A stretch of 64,000 bases of DNA from Bryopsis sp. KO-2023 (GCA_030272585.1 BSYQ01000010.1:930001-994000); one strand, 5' to 3'. Shown: positions 24,573 through 38,210, counted from the first letter of the stretch. The notes: generated by a model from the sequence alone, not told the origin. A program made the numbers and translations.

Positions 24573-27500
24573 ATGCCGACCGAATACTTGAAAACGGAAA
24601 GGAGGAGCGAATCAAATCCACTCGTGTTTTTCGACATAGGCATCGATGGACGGCCAGGTGAATCCACGCAATGATATATTACTACTTCTATAAACCTAAA
24701 GCTTCTCCCCTGAGTTCACATTTTGATGTATATTTTTTCATTAAATCGATTAGTCATTTGCTGGGTGGTCTGCAATAAAGACAGAGTCCATCGAACTGGA
24801 TCCAACGTTTCTTGAACAGATTCCTTGATGGTGGTATGTGTATGTAGATTTTTCTTTATTGGTTTTTTTTTTTTTTTGCTTTTTTCCATCTGGGAAGGTG
24901 TAAGATTTTTTTGTCATGGGATGTGGATCAATCAGAAACATTGTTGAAGGAAAATTTTCTGTGTTTTTTTTTTGTTTGAATAGGAGGTCGACTCATCATT
25001 GAACTCTTCAAGGATGTCACTCCAAAGGTATTTTTTTTTGTCTGAAGGGGGAAACGCTGCTGGTGCAATTTTTTGTCGATTGTTGCATTTTTTTCTTTTT
25101 TTTTAAGTTTATTTATTTATTTATTTTTTTTGAGGGGTGGGGAGGGGTTGTTTCATGAATATTTCATGAATTGCAAAAAAGAAAACCTGTCATTGTGTGT
25201 GACAAAATCATTCCCATTCTTCACGTTGCATGTAATTTTCAACAAAGATTTATTTATTCGTATTTTATTTCGGCATTGCCATTCGAACGAGATGCCTGAT
25301 CACATTCTGCAATTTCTTTTAAATTTTCATGGACTTTTTTGAAAATTACTGGATTTTTATGATTTTGCGCTACTCGCTTGCCATAGCCCATCCCTGCAAG
25401 GACACAACAAAAAGTATTTACCACTTTTCATTTAGTTTTAGTTTTTCCAAACTAAAAACTAATTTTCCACACTTTTCAATCCAGACCGCCGAGAATTTTC
25501 GACAATTGTGCACCGGAGAGGCTGGGGAAGGAAAATCGACGGGATTGCCGTTGCACTTCAAAAAGTGCCCTTTCCATCGAATCATCAAAGGCTTTATGGC
25601 TCAAGGAGGGGATTTTTCAAACAAAGATGGAACCGGTAGGCATACGACATTGGTCGTTTTTTTTAGTTGCATGTATATGATTTGATGTTTAAGAAACTTA
25701 TTAATGTATAAAATTTGATGTTTAAAAAACTCAGTAACAAATTAACATAACAAATGTGCAGATTTGCCTGGTTGAGACGTGGAGCAGTCTACCCACTGGA
25801 AAATATCAAGAAAACGTATTCGATTTTCTCAGTTTTTTCACTGTGTCTTCGCCGCTTTTTTAATATATATGCATACGTATATGTTTTTACTTTTTTTTTT
25901 CTGTCTATTTCCTCATACGATTGTTTTAGTGTGCTCTTTTGAGACTCCAATGTTTTTTGGGGGGGTATTTCTTTATTGTCTATGTTGGATTTTGTTTCAA
26001 GGTGGAGAGTCCATTTATGGCGAAAAATTCGAGGATGAGAATTTCGAGCTGTTGCACGACAGAAAGGGAATGCTGTCAATGGCAAATGCTGGGGCAGACA
26101 CCAATGGCAGCCAATTCTTTATCACTTTTGTCGCAACTAAGCACCTCAATGGAAAGCACGTGGTTTTCGGTCAAGTGCTTGTGGGTCTGGGTTTCCTCAG
26201 AGACATGGAGTTGTGTGAAACTGGGGAAAATGACAAGGTGAGTTGTTTTGGTTTTCTTTTTTTTTTTTTGGGGGGGGGAGGGTTGTATATTGGGTGAATA
26301 AGTAGTTTTGCTGTCGGGAAAAAACAGGAAAGTTTTTTTCTGGGTGGCTGGGATTTTGTATCTGTTGGTTGGAAGTGAGAATTATTCTTTAGGAATGTTC
26401 TTTTGGGGTTGGGGAAAGAAAATTAAAATTTTCTTATCTGTTTGCTTGCTTTATTTTGATTTTTAATGGGGGGTTGATGAACAAGGTAGCAATGTGATCG
26501 TTTTTTTTCCCCCGGCTTGTTGGGAATTTGAAATTATCTTCTTTTTTTTTCACACGCTTGTTCGGAAATAAATTTTTCTTTTTTTGTTTGTTTTTTCATT
26601 TGATATTCACAACAGCCAGTGAAAGACATCATTATCACGGATTGTGGGGAGCTGGAACCGACGAGCGACTTGTCGCAGTTAACCCCTAAAATCGTAAGTT
26701 TTGTTTTTGTTTTTTCCCCTTTTATTTCTTTTTTACTTGTTTTATTCCACCGGTGCTTTCAATCTCAAGCTGAGGTGAAAGAAAAGAAACCTCCCCAAAA
26801 TATGATCCGACCGGAAAATTATTATGGTGTGGTTTCGCGGAAAAATAAAAGATTAAAGAAAACAAAAAATAAAATAAATGAAAATGAAATAAAGTAAAAT
26901 CACATTATATGTGGTGCTGAAGACAATTTTATGTCGTTTGAAACAGACCTTGAAAATAATAATGGGAAGAAATAATAATGGTATGTAGTGTATTCATGAC
27001 CCTAAGGGCTGCTTTGTTTCCGATCAAAAAGATTTATCTTATTTTTTACCTTTTTTTTGCTGCTATAACAGGAGGGGACTGATTTGCCAGCTTATCCCCA
27101 AGATTTCGATATCCCAGAAGGAAGCTCCGAAATGAAACTCAAACTGGATGCTTGCGAAAAAATCAAAGACCTTGGGAATGGCTTCTTCAAAGAAGGGAAC
27201 CTAGAAAGCGCTCTCTCAAGGTATCCTTTCCTGTTCAATCTTTTTTTTTTCTTTTTCTTGACCAGGATATTAAACATTCTTTTTTTCTTGGAATCACAGT
27301 GAAGCTGAAAAAGATATCCATAAGTGATTTGGATTGATCAATCAATCAGTCAGAAGTCAGATTGACTTCCCCAACACTTGAATAACGTCCGCTTCCTCCC
27401 CCACTTCAATTTGTTTTGTTTACTGTTTTCTTTTTCAAAGTAAAATTTTTTAAAGTAACGAAAAACGGGATGATAATATCCTGCATCAATTTCTGAACTC

Positions 27501-28676
27501 CTAAGTGTTTATTTATTTTTATTTTTGTTCCCGGGGCCTTTTTGATTTAGATATGAACAAGCTTTGAGATATGCTGATATCGACATCTATACAATGGAGG
27601 AGACTCGAGAGCCCGAGGATGACAAACGAGTTCGACTGCTTTCTGCAAGTTGCCACTCCAACAGGTTAAAAAAAAACTATTCATCGATTAAAAGATTCTG
27701 CACAAATGTTGGGGAAAAAAAGCGAATTTTTTTAATTTCAATCCAATTAATTTCATTCCCGATCATTTCTCGCTTTTTGCTTGGACTCTATTTTTATTAC
27801 TTTGTTATTTTTGTTGGGGGGGGGGGGGGGGGCAGGGATCCACTCGCTTTTGGGGAGAAACCCTGAGGGTGGCGAATCGTGGAGTAAAGTTTCTCATGTT
27901 GGTTTTTACGTTTTTTTTGTCTCTTGTGTGTGTGGACAGCGCTGCTTGTTTGTTAAAATTGGAGAGGCCTTCTGATGCGATTCCTCATTGCTCCAGCGCC
28001 ATAAGGAGTCTGTCTATTGATTTTGAGGAAACTGTGCATGAGGAGAACAAACCCTTATATGTGAAAACTCTGTTTAGAAGGGGACAGGTAAAAAAAAGAA
28101 AGGAATTTTTTTGGGGGTTGGGGGATGTGCTGAGATCGTTTTTTTTTTCATTTTTCTCTCTCCGTATAATTGGCGATTGCATGTCTCAACAAATAGGTTA
28201 AGCGTTGTGTTAATTTTCGTTGAATTTTGCAGGCGTATCTTGCAATGAAGAAATTGGATGAAGCGATGGAAGATTTTCAAAAAGCGCGCAAAACTAGTCC
28301 AGATGACAAATCGATTCTGGGTAATATATCTGTAGATGAACCACCTGCGATCATATATATCAGTATTTTTTATCTCATTATTTTGGGATTTTTGGCTCTT
28401 CCGAAGCATTGGGAAAAAAATCTCTGGCATTTCGTGAAGACTTCGATCCAGCATTATATTGAAACGTCATTTTATTTTTGTTGTGCTGTTTCCCCCCCCC
28501 CCCCCTTTTTCTCTTTATATCAATGAAAATAAAAATGAGAATATTCCAGGGTTTTTTCTCCTCTTTTATTTGCTTTTCTTTTCTGGTGTGAAAAAGGTGG
28601 AATTGCCAAAGTCAAGAAATTGGATCAAGCGAGGCGAGAAAAAGAGAAGAAAGCTTATGCCAAGATGTTCGCGTGA
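24573..28676 (+). CDS. CYP40: cyclophilin-40: peptidyl-prolyl isomerase with TPR co-chaperone domain
   Basis: Ten exons keep frame: 24573-24657, 24984-25027, 25485-25635, 26002-26237, 26616-26693, 27072-27220, 27551-27664, 27940-28087, 28233-28320 and 28597-28676, giving 390 aa. Residues about 15-200 are a cyclophilin PPIase: [35 protein letters not shown] (the catalytic Arg is in FHR), NGSQFFIT and KHVVFGQV. A linker leads to three TPR motifs (about 225-375), beginning [20 protein letters not shown] basic C-terminal helix ([15 protein letters not shown]) follows, and the stop is at 28674. CYP40 binds the EEVD tail of Hsp90 through the TPR in the cytosol; in land plants it acts in Hsp90-assisted loading of ARGONAUTE1. 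Length is close to the family norm (about 360-370) with a slightly longer N terminus. The gene shares a short promoter region with an Hsp70-family gene. Confidence 0.93.
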
Positions 28677-29461
28677 AAAAGGGGGTTGTCTTTCAATTGC
28701 AGGCGAAAAAAAGCAAAAAATCCTCAATCAACCACGCTGTCGTGTTTTTTGGTTGCGTAAAAAGTCACGACTTGGTAGAAAAGAGAACTGAATGGAGTGT
28801 TTTTCATCAGATATTGTGAGTTTGGAACAATTTGTAGTTTTTCTTTTTTCGGGGGAGAGAGGCAGGTAAAGGGAACGGGGAATGAGCGAAGGAGACGTAT
28901 CGGAGTAGTGTTTGTCTTTTGTCTTTTGAAGAAATTTGGTGAGCAGTGAGTAGCCATGAAGGTGAAAAGCACGATGAGTGATCGGAGCCTTGTTTTCTGT
29001 CAGACATCTGCCCATTTTGCCCCCTTCAGTGCTGAACCCAGCACTGCACGAAAACGGGCTCAGAAAAGGAACTCACACCCTAAATGATTGACCTACATCT
29101 TGGCACCCAGAAACCACTTTTCACCCCAACAGGAGTTCACCCGAAATTCAACAGCATAATACGTTTGTATGTCTGTAGCAATCTATTACACTCATGTCTC
29201 TTCTCTATTTAAGAATCGATTTTTCAACTAAATGAAGAACACAGTGGTTGAAGGCTCAACTCGGCCTAAGTTGTATTGGGGTATTGAAGGAAACAATAGC
29301 AGTTGCAAAATAATCTACATTCCTCGCTTATCAGTCCTAGGTGTCAATCTCAACACAAACTCTGCTCATACAACAACTGGCTTCTGTGTGTGGATTTCCT
29401 TGTTCTACCATCCGGGCACATCCTTAATTTCAATTGCAAAGCCGAAAGGGACGCTTCCCCT
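28677..29461. other. tail-to-tail intergenic region between CYP40 and NEK-like kinase
   Basis: 785 bases between two stop codons with only small unsupported frames. It probably contains both 3' untranslated regions. Nothing else recognised. Confidence 0.5.
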
Positions 29462-32400
29462 CTACGGAGTGTGTTGACCTCTTTCGTCTGGTTTCAAAGG
29501 TGAGCTCAACATTTCACAGGCAACCCTCAATTGATGCTGCAGCTGTTGAGCTTGCTGCTGAAGTGCCTCCGCATCTATGGGCCTCCTTCCAGTCCCCACG
29601 CCGCAGATCGGATCCATTTCTGCATCTCTGTAGGGAGTCGAGAATGGGGTGGCCACGCCATCCATGAATCTATCTGCGTAAGGTGTACTGGGAAGCTCCT
29701 CTTCCAAGTTGCGGAGCGCAGAGAATCGTGTGGGTTTATTGATATGGTATTTTGGAGCCGTGAACGAGTTTTCACAGCGAGTGATGCTCGGGGAAGCCAT
29801 TTGCCTGTGCAGGCGAGCCGCTCCGTGGTCAAGCTTCTGATTTTCTTTTCCTTGGTGAATTTCGTTCCAGTCGTCAGCTCGCGACGGAGCTGGTTTCGAC
29901 TGAAGGTTGTGTTCGACTGATGCCAGAGTCCGCGAGAGATTCTCCATCAGCATCCCCATCTCAGCTTCTGGTGCCCCTATGTCGCGATCGCTGCCGTCGA
30001 GCGCTTTGTGGTGTGTATCCCCATTCCAGCTCTGCTGCGATGTCAATTCCTGCTTGGCTTCAGCATTATTGCCCACTTGCCGTTGTATCTGTTCAACTTG
30101 GTCTGGTCTGAGAGGCCAGGAAAGGCTCTCAGTAACGGGGGCCGTTTCGAGATCAGTATACAGGTGCACTTCTTGAGCGCATCCCTTGACGATTCTTTCT
30201 GACGCTTTTCCGCTGCCGTGCCCGGAATGGCCGCTGCTATTCACTCCACTTCCCGTCTGTTGGCGTTTCGATGGATGCAACGACATAGCGACACTCGACG
30301 AAGTCTTGTGGGACCCTGTCAATTCCGCAGGCCTTGCTTGTTCTGGCTTTGAGCTGGCGTTTCGTGTGATGGCGTCTGCGTTGTAACGAAGAGCGAACGA
30401 TTCTCTTATACCCAGCCCCATCCGGTGGTGGCCGTCCTGTTCAAGCTCTGGAGTAAAACTAGGCGGCCCCACTGCAAAACCACAGGAATCGATCACTGAC
30501 AGTCAACACGCAAAAGTTGTTTCCCAGAAAAACAACTGCCCAAACACCTCCCTCCACTCACAGCAGCTGTGAAAAATGCAGCCCCTGCTGACCTTTCACT
30601 CGCGAGGTCTGTGCCGCGCCTTTCGTGATGGTGTGAAGAGCGTCGTTGTGTTTCACGACGAGAAGCTCTTCCAGGACGTGCGGAGAAGTGAATTCGATCA
30701 TTATTTCTGCGACGTCTCGGTTCCCCCCCACAGCGGCGCCCCAGACAGCTTGGGTAAGAAACCAATACGAGCCTCCACTCCGAGCCTGCAAAAAAACTTA
30801 ACATCCTAACAACACAGAAACGCGACAGACAAGCAATCGCAGCTCCACAGTGCGGACTCCTACCTGCAACTTCCTCTGCCTGTGGAGGTCCATTTTTTCG
30901 AATCGGGTCGTTGCTCTTAGTCTCGCCCACATCTTCTTAACCATGGGAATTTCTTTCGAGCTTTTCCTCGTTTTGAACAACAGCCCGAGGTTGCTACCCC
31001 CTCCAGCAGGGACAGAGTATCTTTCCTTGTTTCCCCATGATGGCTGGTGGACGAATTGCTTCGACTTGGGTTGTGCTGCTTTATGCAAGCCTTTCTTCCA
31101 GTGCAATAGGCACGTTAAGGGAGTCGACTTTCCACTGTTCGCCGCATCCTGCAGAAGTGAGTTTCTGAGTTGTTGAGCGAAAGTTATAAAAAAAAGGAGA
31201 AAGAAAGAAAGAGAAAGGCATAATCACATTTGTCGCAGATGGGTGTTCATGTCGCACGACTCAGTTTTTCAGTCACTCACCAAAGATACTCTCTACTGCA
31301 AATCAAAGAAAATCTGGTGAAGCTTACCATTGCCCCCAGTTCTAACTCCTCTGAACATGACCGTGATCTCGAATCCCGATGATCAGCCTGCATACTCTTC
31401 ATAACTTCGCTTGACCTCGCTTTCTTCAGCGGCCGATCCTCCCTCCGGCTTACATCAGGTTTCGCTGATGCTGGATGCCGAAATCGATCTTCCACACACC
31501 GGCTTCCAGTTTCTCTGTCGGTGTCACGGAGACTTGACCAACCGTTTGAAAGCTCGGGATGGGAAGCCTTAGGTATGTGCTGCTCCAGGTGATGTCTCCC
31601 CCTCAGGGCACTCTGCCAACCGTGTGCGTCAGTTTGATGCGTTGGTTGGTGTTGAGGGAGCTCCATGTATCGACCAGTGGGCGCTTGAGGTGTTGCCGTC
31701 TGCAAAAATGATGCAATGGGAGGGACAAGTTTGGGAATGAATCTCAAAGTAGGATTCAAGCACCTTTACTTAAGCGCATCGCGGTGTTCAGTGCGGTTTC
31801 CCGACTACTCTCTGAAATACGTATCCTCACCTGTCGCGCAAGGATTTCCTCCGTCATTTGCCTGTAGGGTGTGGTGGGCGCCGACCTGATCGAAGTCGGG
31901 ATATCTTGGGCAACCATCTTACGTATTTGTGATATCGTTGGCGTGTCGCACGTGGGAACGCCGTCAGCCAGAGCGCTCGTGTGTTTCTCTTTCTCTTGAG
32001 TCTGGTCGCTTCCCTCGTCGGCAAAAGGATTCTGGAAGCCTGACGCACCCTGCCACGGAGTCACGGGGATCCCACCAGGCAACTCTTTACACTGTGGCGC
32101 ACATTGGCCAGCCCCAGCTACGAATGTTGGACTCGTTGTGTGCTCTGACGGATGCTGTGGAGCCGTGTGCATGTGTTTGATGGGGTCGCTGGTTTCTGGG
32201 AGGGATGGGGACGCTGGCGACTGATACGGAGGAGTCAACCAGAACAGGGAAGCATCTTCCTGGGGAGGCACTGCTCCTCCATCCACATCATGCGTTTCAT
32301 TTGCACAAACCATGGCGTCTGTTTGGCACCCTGAGCTCACCTGCACACACCAAAGCTGCTCAATACAAGTGTCCGATGGAAGAGATGCATCTCAGTGAAT

Positions 32401-35400
32401 GTGTTGCAACCATCATATATATATATAATATGCCCACCAAATCTTCTGAGTGCCGCTCCTCCATGACCTTCATTCGCATCCCCAGCCTCGTGGACATTTC
32501 CTGGAAAGCCAGGCATTGTTTCTCATACAATCAAAATCCTAACATCAAAAACGCATTTTTCAAGTAAGATGGAGGATGTTGCTGAAAAAGTTGATGCCAC
32601 CAGCAAGGTGTCGGATTTCTTGTGTTCAGATTGCCTGATATTCATCACAGATATATGTATGGGCTTACTTTCTCAGCTTTGAGCTGTTTGCGAAGGCTGG
32701 TATTGGTCTTCTCCTCATCATGCAGTTTATGCTTGGTATCCTGCAGCTCCTTGGATCGGCGGCCAGATTCGGATTCTGCTTTTGCCATCGTTGCTTGCAA
32801 GCCCCTCAACTCGGACTCACATGCAAATAATTTCCTCTGCAGACTCGATCGTTCCTCTATGGTAGACAAGCAAAAAGGAATTTTGAAAAGCTCCAGCGAA
32901 GCTATAGGGAGGCCTCGAAAGCGTCTGCTCAATACTGTATTGTTTCAGTGAACGGATCTGAATATGCTGACACTGGCTGTTATTTTCAGTTTTCGACATG
33001 CTTCGATCACATTGCACTGCTTGAACCCAATTAATAATGGATACTGATACCACAACTATGAGAATTAGGAAAAATCGTGGAAAAAAAAATCCAGACTCTC
33101 ACCATTTGCTTTCCTCGCCATTTGTTCGGCTTCCCTTGCCCTTTGCATCAACAGTTCTTTCTCCTTTCTGCTTGAGCTTTTTTCGCCGCTGCTTTTCGCT
33201 GCCCCCAGTCTGGCCTGAAACTCAGACGAAATTTCTTTCTTCCAGGAATTGAACTGCCCCTCCAACTCCACTTTCTTTTTTTGATACTCTTTGATCAGCC
33301 CCTCCTCCAGAGTCCTGTCCACAAGGCAAGCAAAAAATGAATGAACTGAGGGTGCAGTTGGCCATAATCTGATCCAACAGGGGAAAAAAAAAAAATAGCA
33401 ATGCTACCGAGCATAATTGTTAGTACAATTGCCTGTCAAGATCCAGTACTAGATTCTGAACCCAACATTATCAAAATCCAACCACACAGCAGCCATTGCT
33501 CGGCCGGACCAATGATCTTTCCCCAAAACTAAATTACACAGGCAAAGAGTCCATTCATTGTGCTGCATGAATGTTTTTTTATTATGTTTTATTATTCACT
33601 CACCTGTATTCATTTTTCATTTCATAGATTTGGATTCGGGCCGAGACTGAGGGGTGACTCAGTATGTCGAGCATCGACGGCCGAGTGGCTGGTTTCTTTT
33701 CCAGCATTACATGAATCAAGCTTTGCAACTCACGGGAGTACATCCTGCAAAAATAAAATAAAATAAAATAAAAATACAGGAAAAATAAATAAAGATTCTG
33801 TGCCCCACCGATTCCCACCGATTCCCAGGTTAGACTGTATTTCATGGATTTGGCTGTAATTTTTCCTGTACAGTTTCTTCTGCAAAGTCACCTCGAGAAA
33901 AAACAAGCAAGCAATGGACCCAGCCATTAACATCAGGAAATTAGAATTGACTACTGATTTTGTTGATGGATCGTTTGCTTTCACAAAAAATTCTAAAAAA
34001 TTTCAAACAGACAAACATAAGCAATCGTGAACAAGGCTGTAAATCCCTGGTAACACACCTGGGAAGACTGGGGGGAGGATCCGACACAATTTTTCTAGCC
34101 AAGGCCAATTGGTTGCTGGCTATGAAGGGGGGCAGTCCAGCCGCCAATTCGTAAATCAGGCACCTTCACCCACAACCAACAAATTTACGTGCAAAAAAAA
34201 AAAAAAAAAGAACAAAAAGACATCCATGCTCAGCAAAGAATCTAATTACGTTTCAAGCACAGGGAATTATTGCCTCCTCTGCTCTGTTTGTATTTTTGAG
34301 TTGTTTGTGATATAAATTGAGCAAAATTTCTAATGATGGGAAGAAGCCTTTTTCTTTTTTCCAAATACCAGGCAATCCTGGTCAGCAACAAATTTTACTG
34401 TCTAAAATGGAACTGTTTGGATTGACCTTGTCTAAGTAACTTCAATTTCGACAAGATTTGGAATAAAAAAATCCCCATGCCAGAATACGGTTGGTACTTA
34501 AACATCAACACATGCATTTCTTTACTAATTTTTTAATATCTCAAACAGAAACTAGAAACAACGGTTTCGTGACAAGTCATATTTTTTTATCGAAGAGATA
34601 TAATACTACCCACCCGAACGACCAGACATCGGATTTATAGTCGTAAGGCTGTTCTTCGCACAGCTCTGGGGAAAAGTACAGCGGGGTGCCGACTTGACTG
34701 TACGCCATAGCTGTGTTGGGCCCCAACACCCTTCCCAACCCAAGATCACCGATAACAGCAAGGTCACCATTGAGAAACACGTTGCTTGCCTTGATGTCCC
34801 TGCGAATTCCACCACCAAAACAAAACACAAAACCCATAAGTGAAAGCCATGAGTTTGCATTTCTTATTGAAATAACCAAGGGATGGGAGGGTTAGGAATA
34901 GTGCTTGCAAATCGTATGAGAATTCTGTTTCCTGTTTTTTTTTTGTTCATGGTTGGTGCATCCATCAGGTATGCAACCTGAATACGGGTGGCACGATTTC
35001 TTTTCCCTTTTTGGATTGCCCATAGCGGATTTCAAGTTTCACAAAAAGGGGGGCTGAGCGCTGTTGGAAGGAAGGTATACTGGGGAGCTGGGAGTGAGCC
35101 ATTGTTGTATTTCTTCAGTGCACTTTTCTGATTGGTGAAAAGATACTGCATGTATGGGGTCTAGCTGTATGTACAAATATTAAAGATGCCCTGTAATAAG
35201 TGAGTGATATTTCCACGAGGGGAAAACGAGACGTCAGTTGGGGACGTCAAGCTCCTGACATCCTGGCCTAACATCCTGGCAAGGGCAAACTTTTGAAAAA
35301 CGCTTCTAGTGCATCATACTCGCTTTTCCCAACACTCGTCGGTGTGGATTGGAACGAGAGGTCGACGAGTTGATTTTTAAAAAAACACGTGTGTTGTATT

Positions 35401-35879
35401 TTTTATTCTTGGGGTGTTTTCATGCAGACGTCTTGCAAGGAAACGATAAAATCACGAGAAAGGAAAGGAGCCAACACACGCACCTCGCACCTGTGCAAAA
35501 TTCGCCGTTCGTGGATGTACGCCAGTCCTTGCGCGATGTCGATCAGGTGCTTCCACACTTCTTGCTCAGGAACGTGGCCCCTGTGACGCTTGATCAAGCG
35601 ACCCAAATCCCCGCCACCATAGTATTGCATAACTATGTACAAGCATTCCGCCTCGCACCAAGATTCGCAGTATCGGACCACGTTCTTGTGCTGCAGTTTT
35701 TGCATCAATCGAGCCTCGTTGAGCGTTTCGTTCCGGTCCTTCGTCGAGAGCCCCTCCAGCGAAACCACCTTGATGACCAGCAGTTCGCCATCCTCCTTTC
35801 GACGCACTCGGTAGCAGGCTCCGTACGTGCCTTTTCCGAGCGTCGACACTATGTCGAAGTCCTGGGAACGGGTGCGCAT
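29462..35879 (-). CDS. NIMA-related (NEK-like) Ser/Thr protein kinase with long coiled-coil tail
   Basis: Twelve exons keep frame: 35879-35491, 34799-34614, 34163-34059, 33744-33604, 33314-33103, 32856-32669, 32521-32438, 32340-31831, 31699-31328, 31148-30864, 30785-30593 and 30471-29462, giving 1224 aa. The kinase domain occupies about residues 8-265: GKGTYGACYRV (15-25), Lys37 in VIKVV, HRDIK with Asp131 (split by intron 1), DLGLGR at 148-153, GTPLYFSPE and SDVWSFGCLIYEL. DLG instead of DFG is also seen in animal NEK6/7. After the domain come about 150 residues of Lys/Glu/Arg-rich coiled coil (exons 4-6). A long low-complexity region follows (Ser/Thr/Pro/Gln-rich, several TPY and TPL sites). 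NEKs act in the cell cycle, microtubules and cilia. The donor of exon 11 (at 30592) is weak, so the last exon might belong to another transcript. No family could be assigned to the tail. Confidence 0.82.
33747..33776. repeat. (AAAAT)n microsatellite in NEK intron
   Basis: Five or so AAAAT/TAAAA units next to the acceptor of exon 4 of the NEK-like gene; on the sense strand it forms part of the pyrimidine tract. Confidence 0.7.
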
Positions 35880-36528
35880 GCCTCCTTATACTTTTGGTCC
35901 AAACTCCCTTGCGATTCCTTTCGTTATGTACCGTGTTTTCCCCTGGAGCAAGGAAAAGCGGAGGGGAGGGAGGGAAACCGCCCGATAAACTTGCGCAAGT
36001 GCCGAGGGTCGTCAATAACTGGCATTCAATATTCTGACGTCTTAACAATGATCGATTACGTCGGCATTTCCCAACCACTTTTTTTTCTGATGGGGCTGAC
36101 GATAGCCATTCGAATCCGAGCATCATATCGACTTCTCAGCAGCAGGCCGTCCAGTTCCAAGCGTGCGCTGACAGCGGCGTTCGAGGAACAGATACCAACG
36201 TTTTCTTCCTCCCTCCGCGTGATCGGTTTTCCGCGAATCCAGAAACTTGCGGTCATACTCGATCGTTGGGCATGTCGGCGACGGGTCGCCTCTTCCTCAG
36301 TAACCGCTGGCCGCGTGGAATCACGGCTGCCTCAGCGAAATATTGAAAACCTATTCTTTCCGCCAACGAAAATATCCACGTCACACTTTCAACGCAGGCC
36401 CCCCTCACACGCTGGTGTGTACTAACCCATTAGCGTCCGTTCCAGCGACGAAAAAAACCAGTGGCCAGATTCTACCAAATATTATTTGCCTGTTCAGCGC
36501 GACTCGACACGGAGGAGCTTCCAACCCT
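35880..36528. promoter_or_regulatory. head-to-head promoter region of NEK-like kinase and citrate synthase genes
   Basis: 649 bases of moderately GC-rich sequence between divergent start codons. A long plus-strand frame (35349-36425) is only the shadow of NEK exon 1 plus this region. An extra upstream citrate synthase exon carrying a targeting peptide could be hidden here, but none was found. Confidence 0.4.
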
Positions 36529-38210
36529 ATGGACGCGGTGACCCGCGACGGCGACGCACACGTTCAACTTCCCGACGGGCTCGCGTTCACTCTGCCGATC
36601 CTCAGGGACTCCGCTGGAAAAGTTTTTTTGGACGTCCAGAAACTTCAGCCAACCTTTGGGATCTGCACTTTCGACCCCGGATTCACCTCCACCGCGAGCT
36701 GCTCATCTTCTATCACCTATATCGACGGAAAGAGGGGGATGCTGCTGTACAGGGGCTACCCGATCGAAGACTTGGCGGAGCGAGGGGATTTCATGGACAC
36801 GGCGTTCTTGTTGCTGTTCGGAGAGCTGCCGAGCCTGAAGGAGAAGGACAAGTTCGAGAACGAGGTCAAGCGCCATTCGCTCATCCACGAACAGTTGATT
36901 CACTTCTACCGTGGCTTCAAGCACGACGCGCACCCTATGGCGATAATGGTCGGTGTCGTGGGTGCGCTGTCGGCGTTTTACCACCAGTCCGTGAACGCCC
37001 GGGACCTGACGGACATAAGGAAAGCTGCGACGAGGTTGATCGCGAAAGTGCCGACCATGGCTGCGATCGCGTACAAGACGTCGATTGGGCAGCCGATCGT
37101 GTATCCCCGCAACGACTTGAGCTATTCGTCGAACCTGTTGCGTATGATGTTCGCAGTCCCTTGCGAGCCTTACCGCGTGGACCCCGTATTATCCCGCGCT
37201 CTGGAGGTGTTTTTGATCCTCCACATGGATCACGAACAGAACGCATCGACGTCCACCGTCAGGACAGCCGGTTCCAGCCAAGCGAATCCATTCGCATGCG
37301 TGGCGTCCGGAATTGCGGCGCTGTGGGGTCCCGCCCACGGGGGAGCCAACGAAGCTGTGCTGAGAATGCTGCAAGAAATAGGCACTGTGTCGAACATCCC
37401 CAAGTATATCGCTCGCGCGAAAGACAGATCGGACCCCTTCAGGTGTGGTTTGAATCCGTGGCGCCCCCCCCCCCAGGGATTCCCTGTTTTTGACTTTTTT
37501 TGGGAGAGAATGGAAACTGTTTACATCTCAATATTCGTCCTTGATCTCCTCTGTTCCCAATATTACCCAACCATTGATCTTTGATCGACTCGTTTTGACT
37601 CGTTTTTATGCATGGCTCGAGGAAGTGTAATTCTGGAATGACTAAACCCATCGGCTGCTCATTACCTTAACCAGCATCTCTGTCAATCTGTTCCATTGAA
37701 ATAATCGTTGCATGTAATATTGATCGATTGATTGAATATGTTCATTGATGTTGAGTGCGAGGAAATCACAGCCTCTATGCTTTTGATGTTTTCAGATTGA
37801 TGGGATTCGGCCACCGCGTGTATAAAACCTACGACCCCCGAGCCAGAGTCATGCAGAACGTGTGCAAAGAAGTGCTCGCCCATCTCGGAAAAACCTCGGA
37901 CCCCCTGCTGGAAATCGCCATGGAGCTGGAAAAAATCGCCGGCCGAGACGAATATTTCTTGAGGAGGGGTCTATACCCCAACGTGGATTTCTATTCAGGG
38001 ATCGTGCTCAGGGCAATGGGAATTCCAATATCGATGTTTACAGTGCTGTTTGCTGTTGCTCGGACGGTGGGGTGGGTTGCGCAATGGATGGAAATGGCTT
38101 CTGAGCCAGTGCCGAAAATTACCAGGCCTAGGCAGATGTACACTGGGCATATGTTGAGGGAATATCGACCCCTGGGGATTCCTAAAGAAACTAACTCAAG
38201 CGATTCGTGA
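36529..38210 (+). CDS. CSY: citrate synthase, bacterial GltA/plant peroxisomal type
   Basis: Two exons, 36529-37442 and 37796-38210, keep frame and give 442 aa. The enzyme condenses acetyl-CoA with oxaloacetate to citrate. The sequence follows the type II (GltA-like) family along its length: [73 protein letters not shown] (His270), [10 protein letters not shown] (His311) and YPNVDFYSG (Asp369), the last three being the catalytic triad. In plants this type is the peroxisomal enzyme of fatty-acid respiration and the glyoxylate cycle. No PTS1 (the C terminus is NSSDS) and no clear PTS2 is visible from the chosen ATG. The frame is open for about 60 codons upstream without an ATG, so an upstream exon may add a signal. 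One intron in a large GC-rich exon contrasts with the neighbouring genes. Confidence 0.92.

Noticed and set aside
29462-30496. The long minus-strand frame as a separate intronless gene
   Set aside because: It begins at a good acceptor (30471) in phase with upstream NEK exons and has no own start context; kept as the last NEK exon with a caution.
35349-36425. 358-codon plus-strand frame
   Set aside because: Its first half is the antisense of NEK exon 1, whose kinase motifs are unambiguous; the rest is the divergent promoter region.
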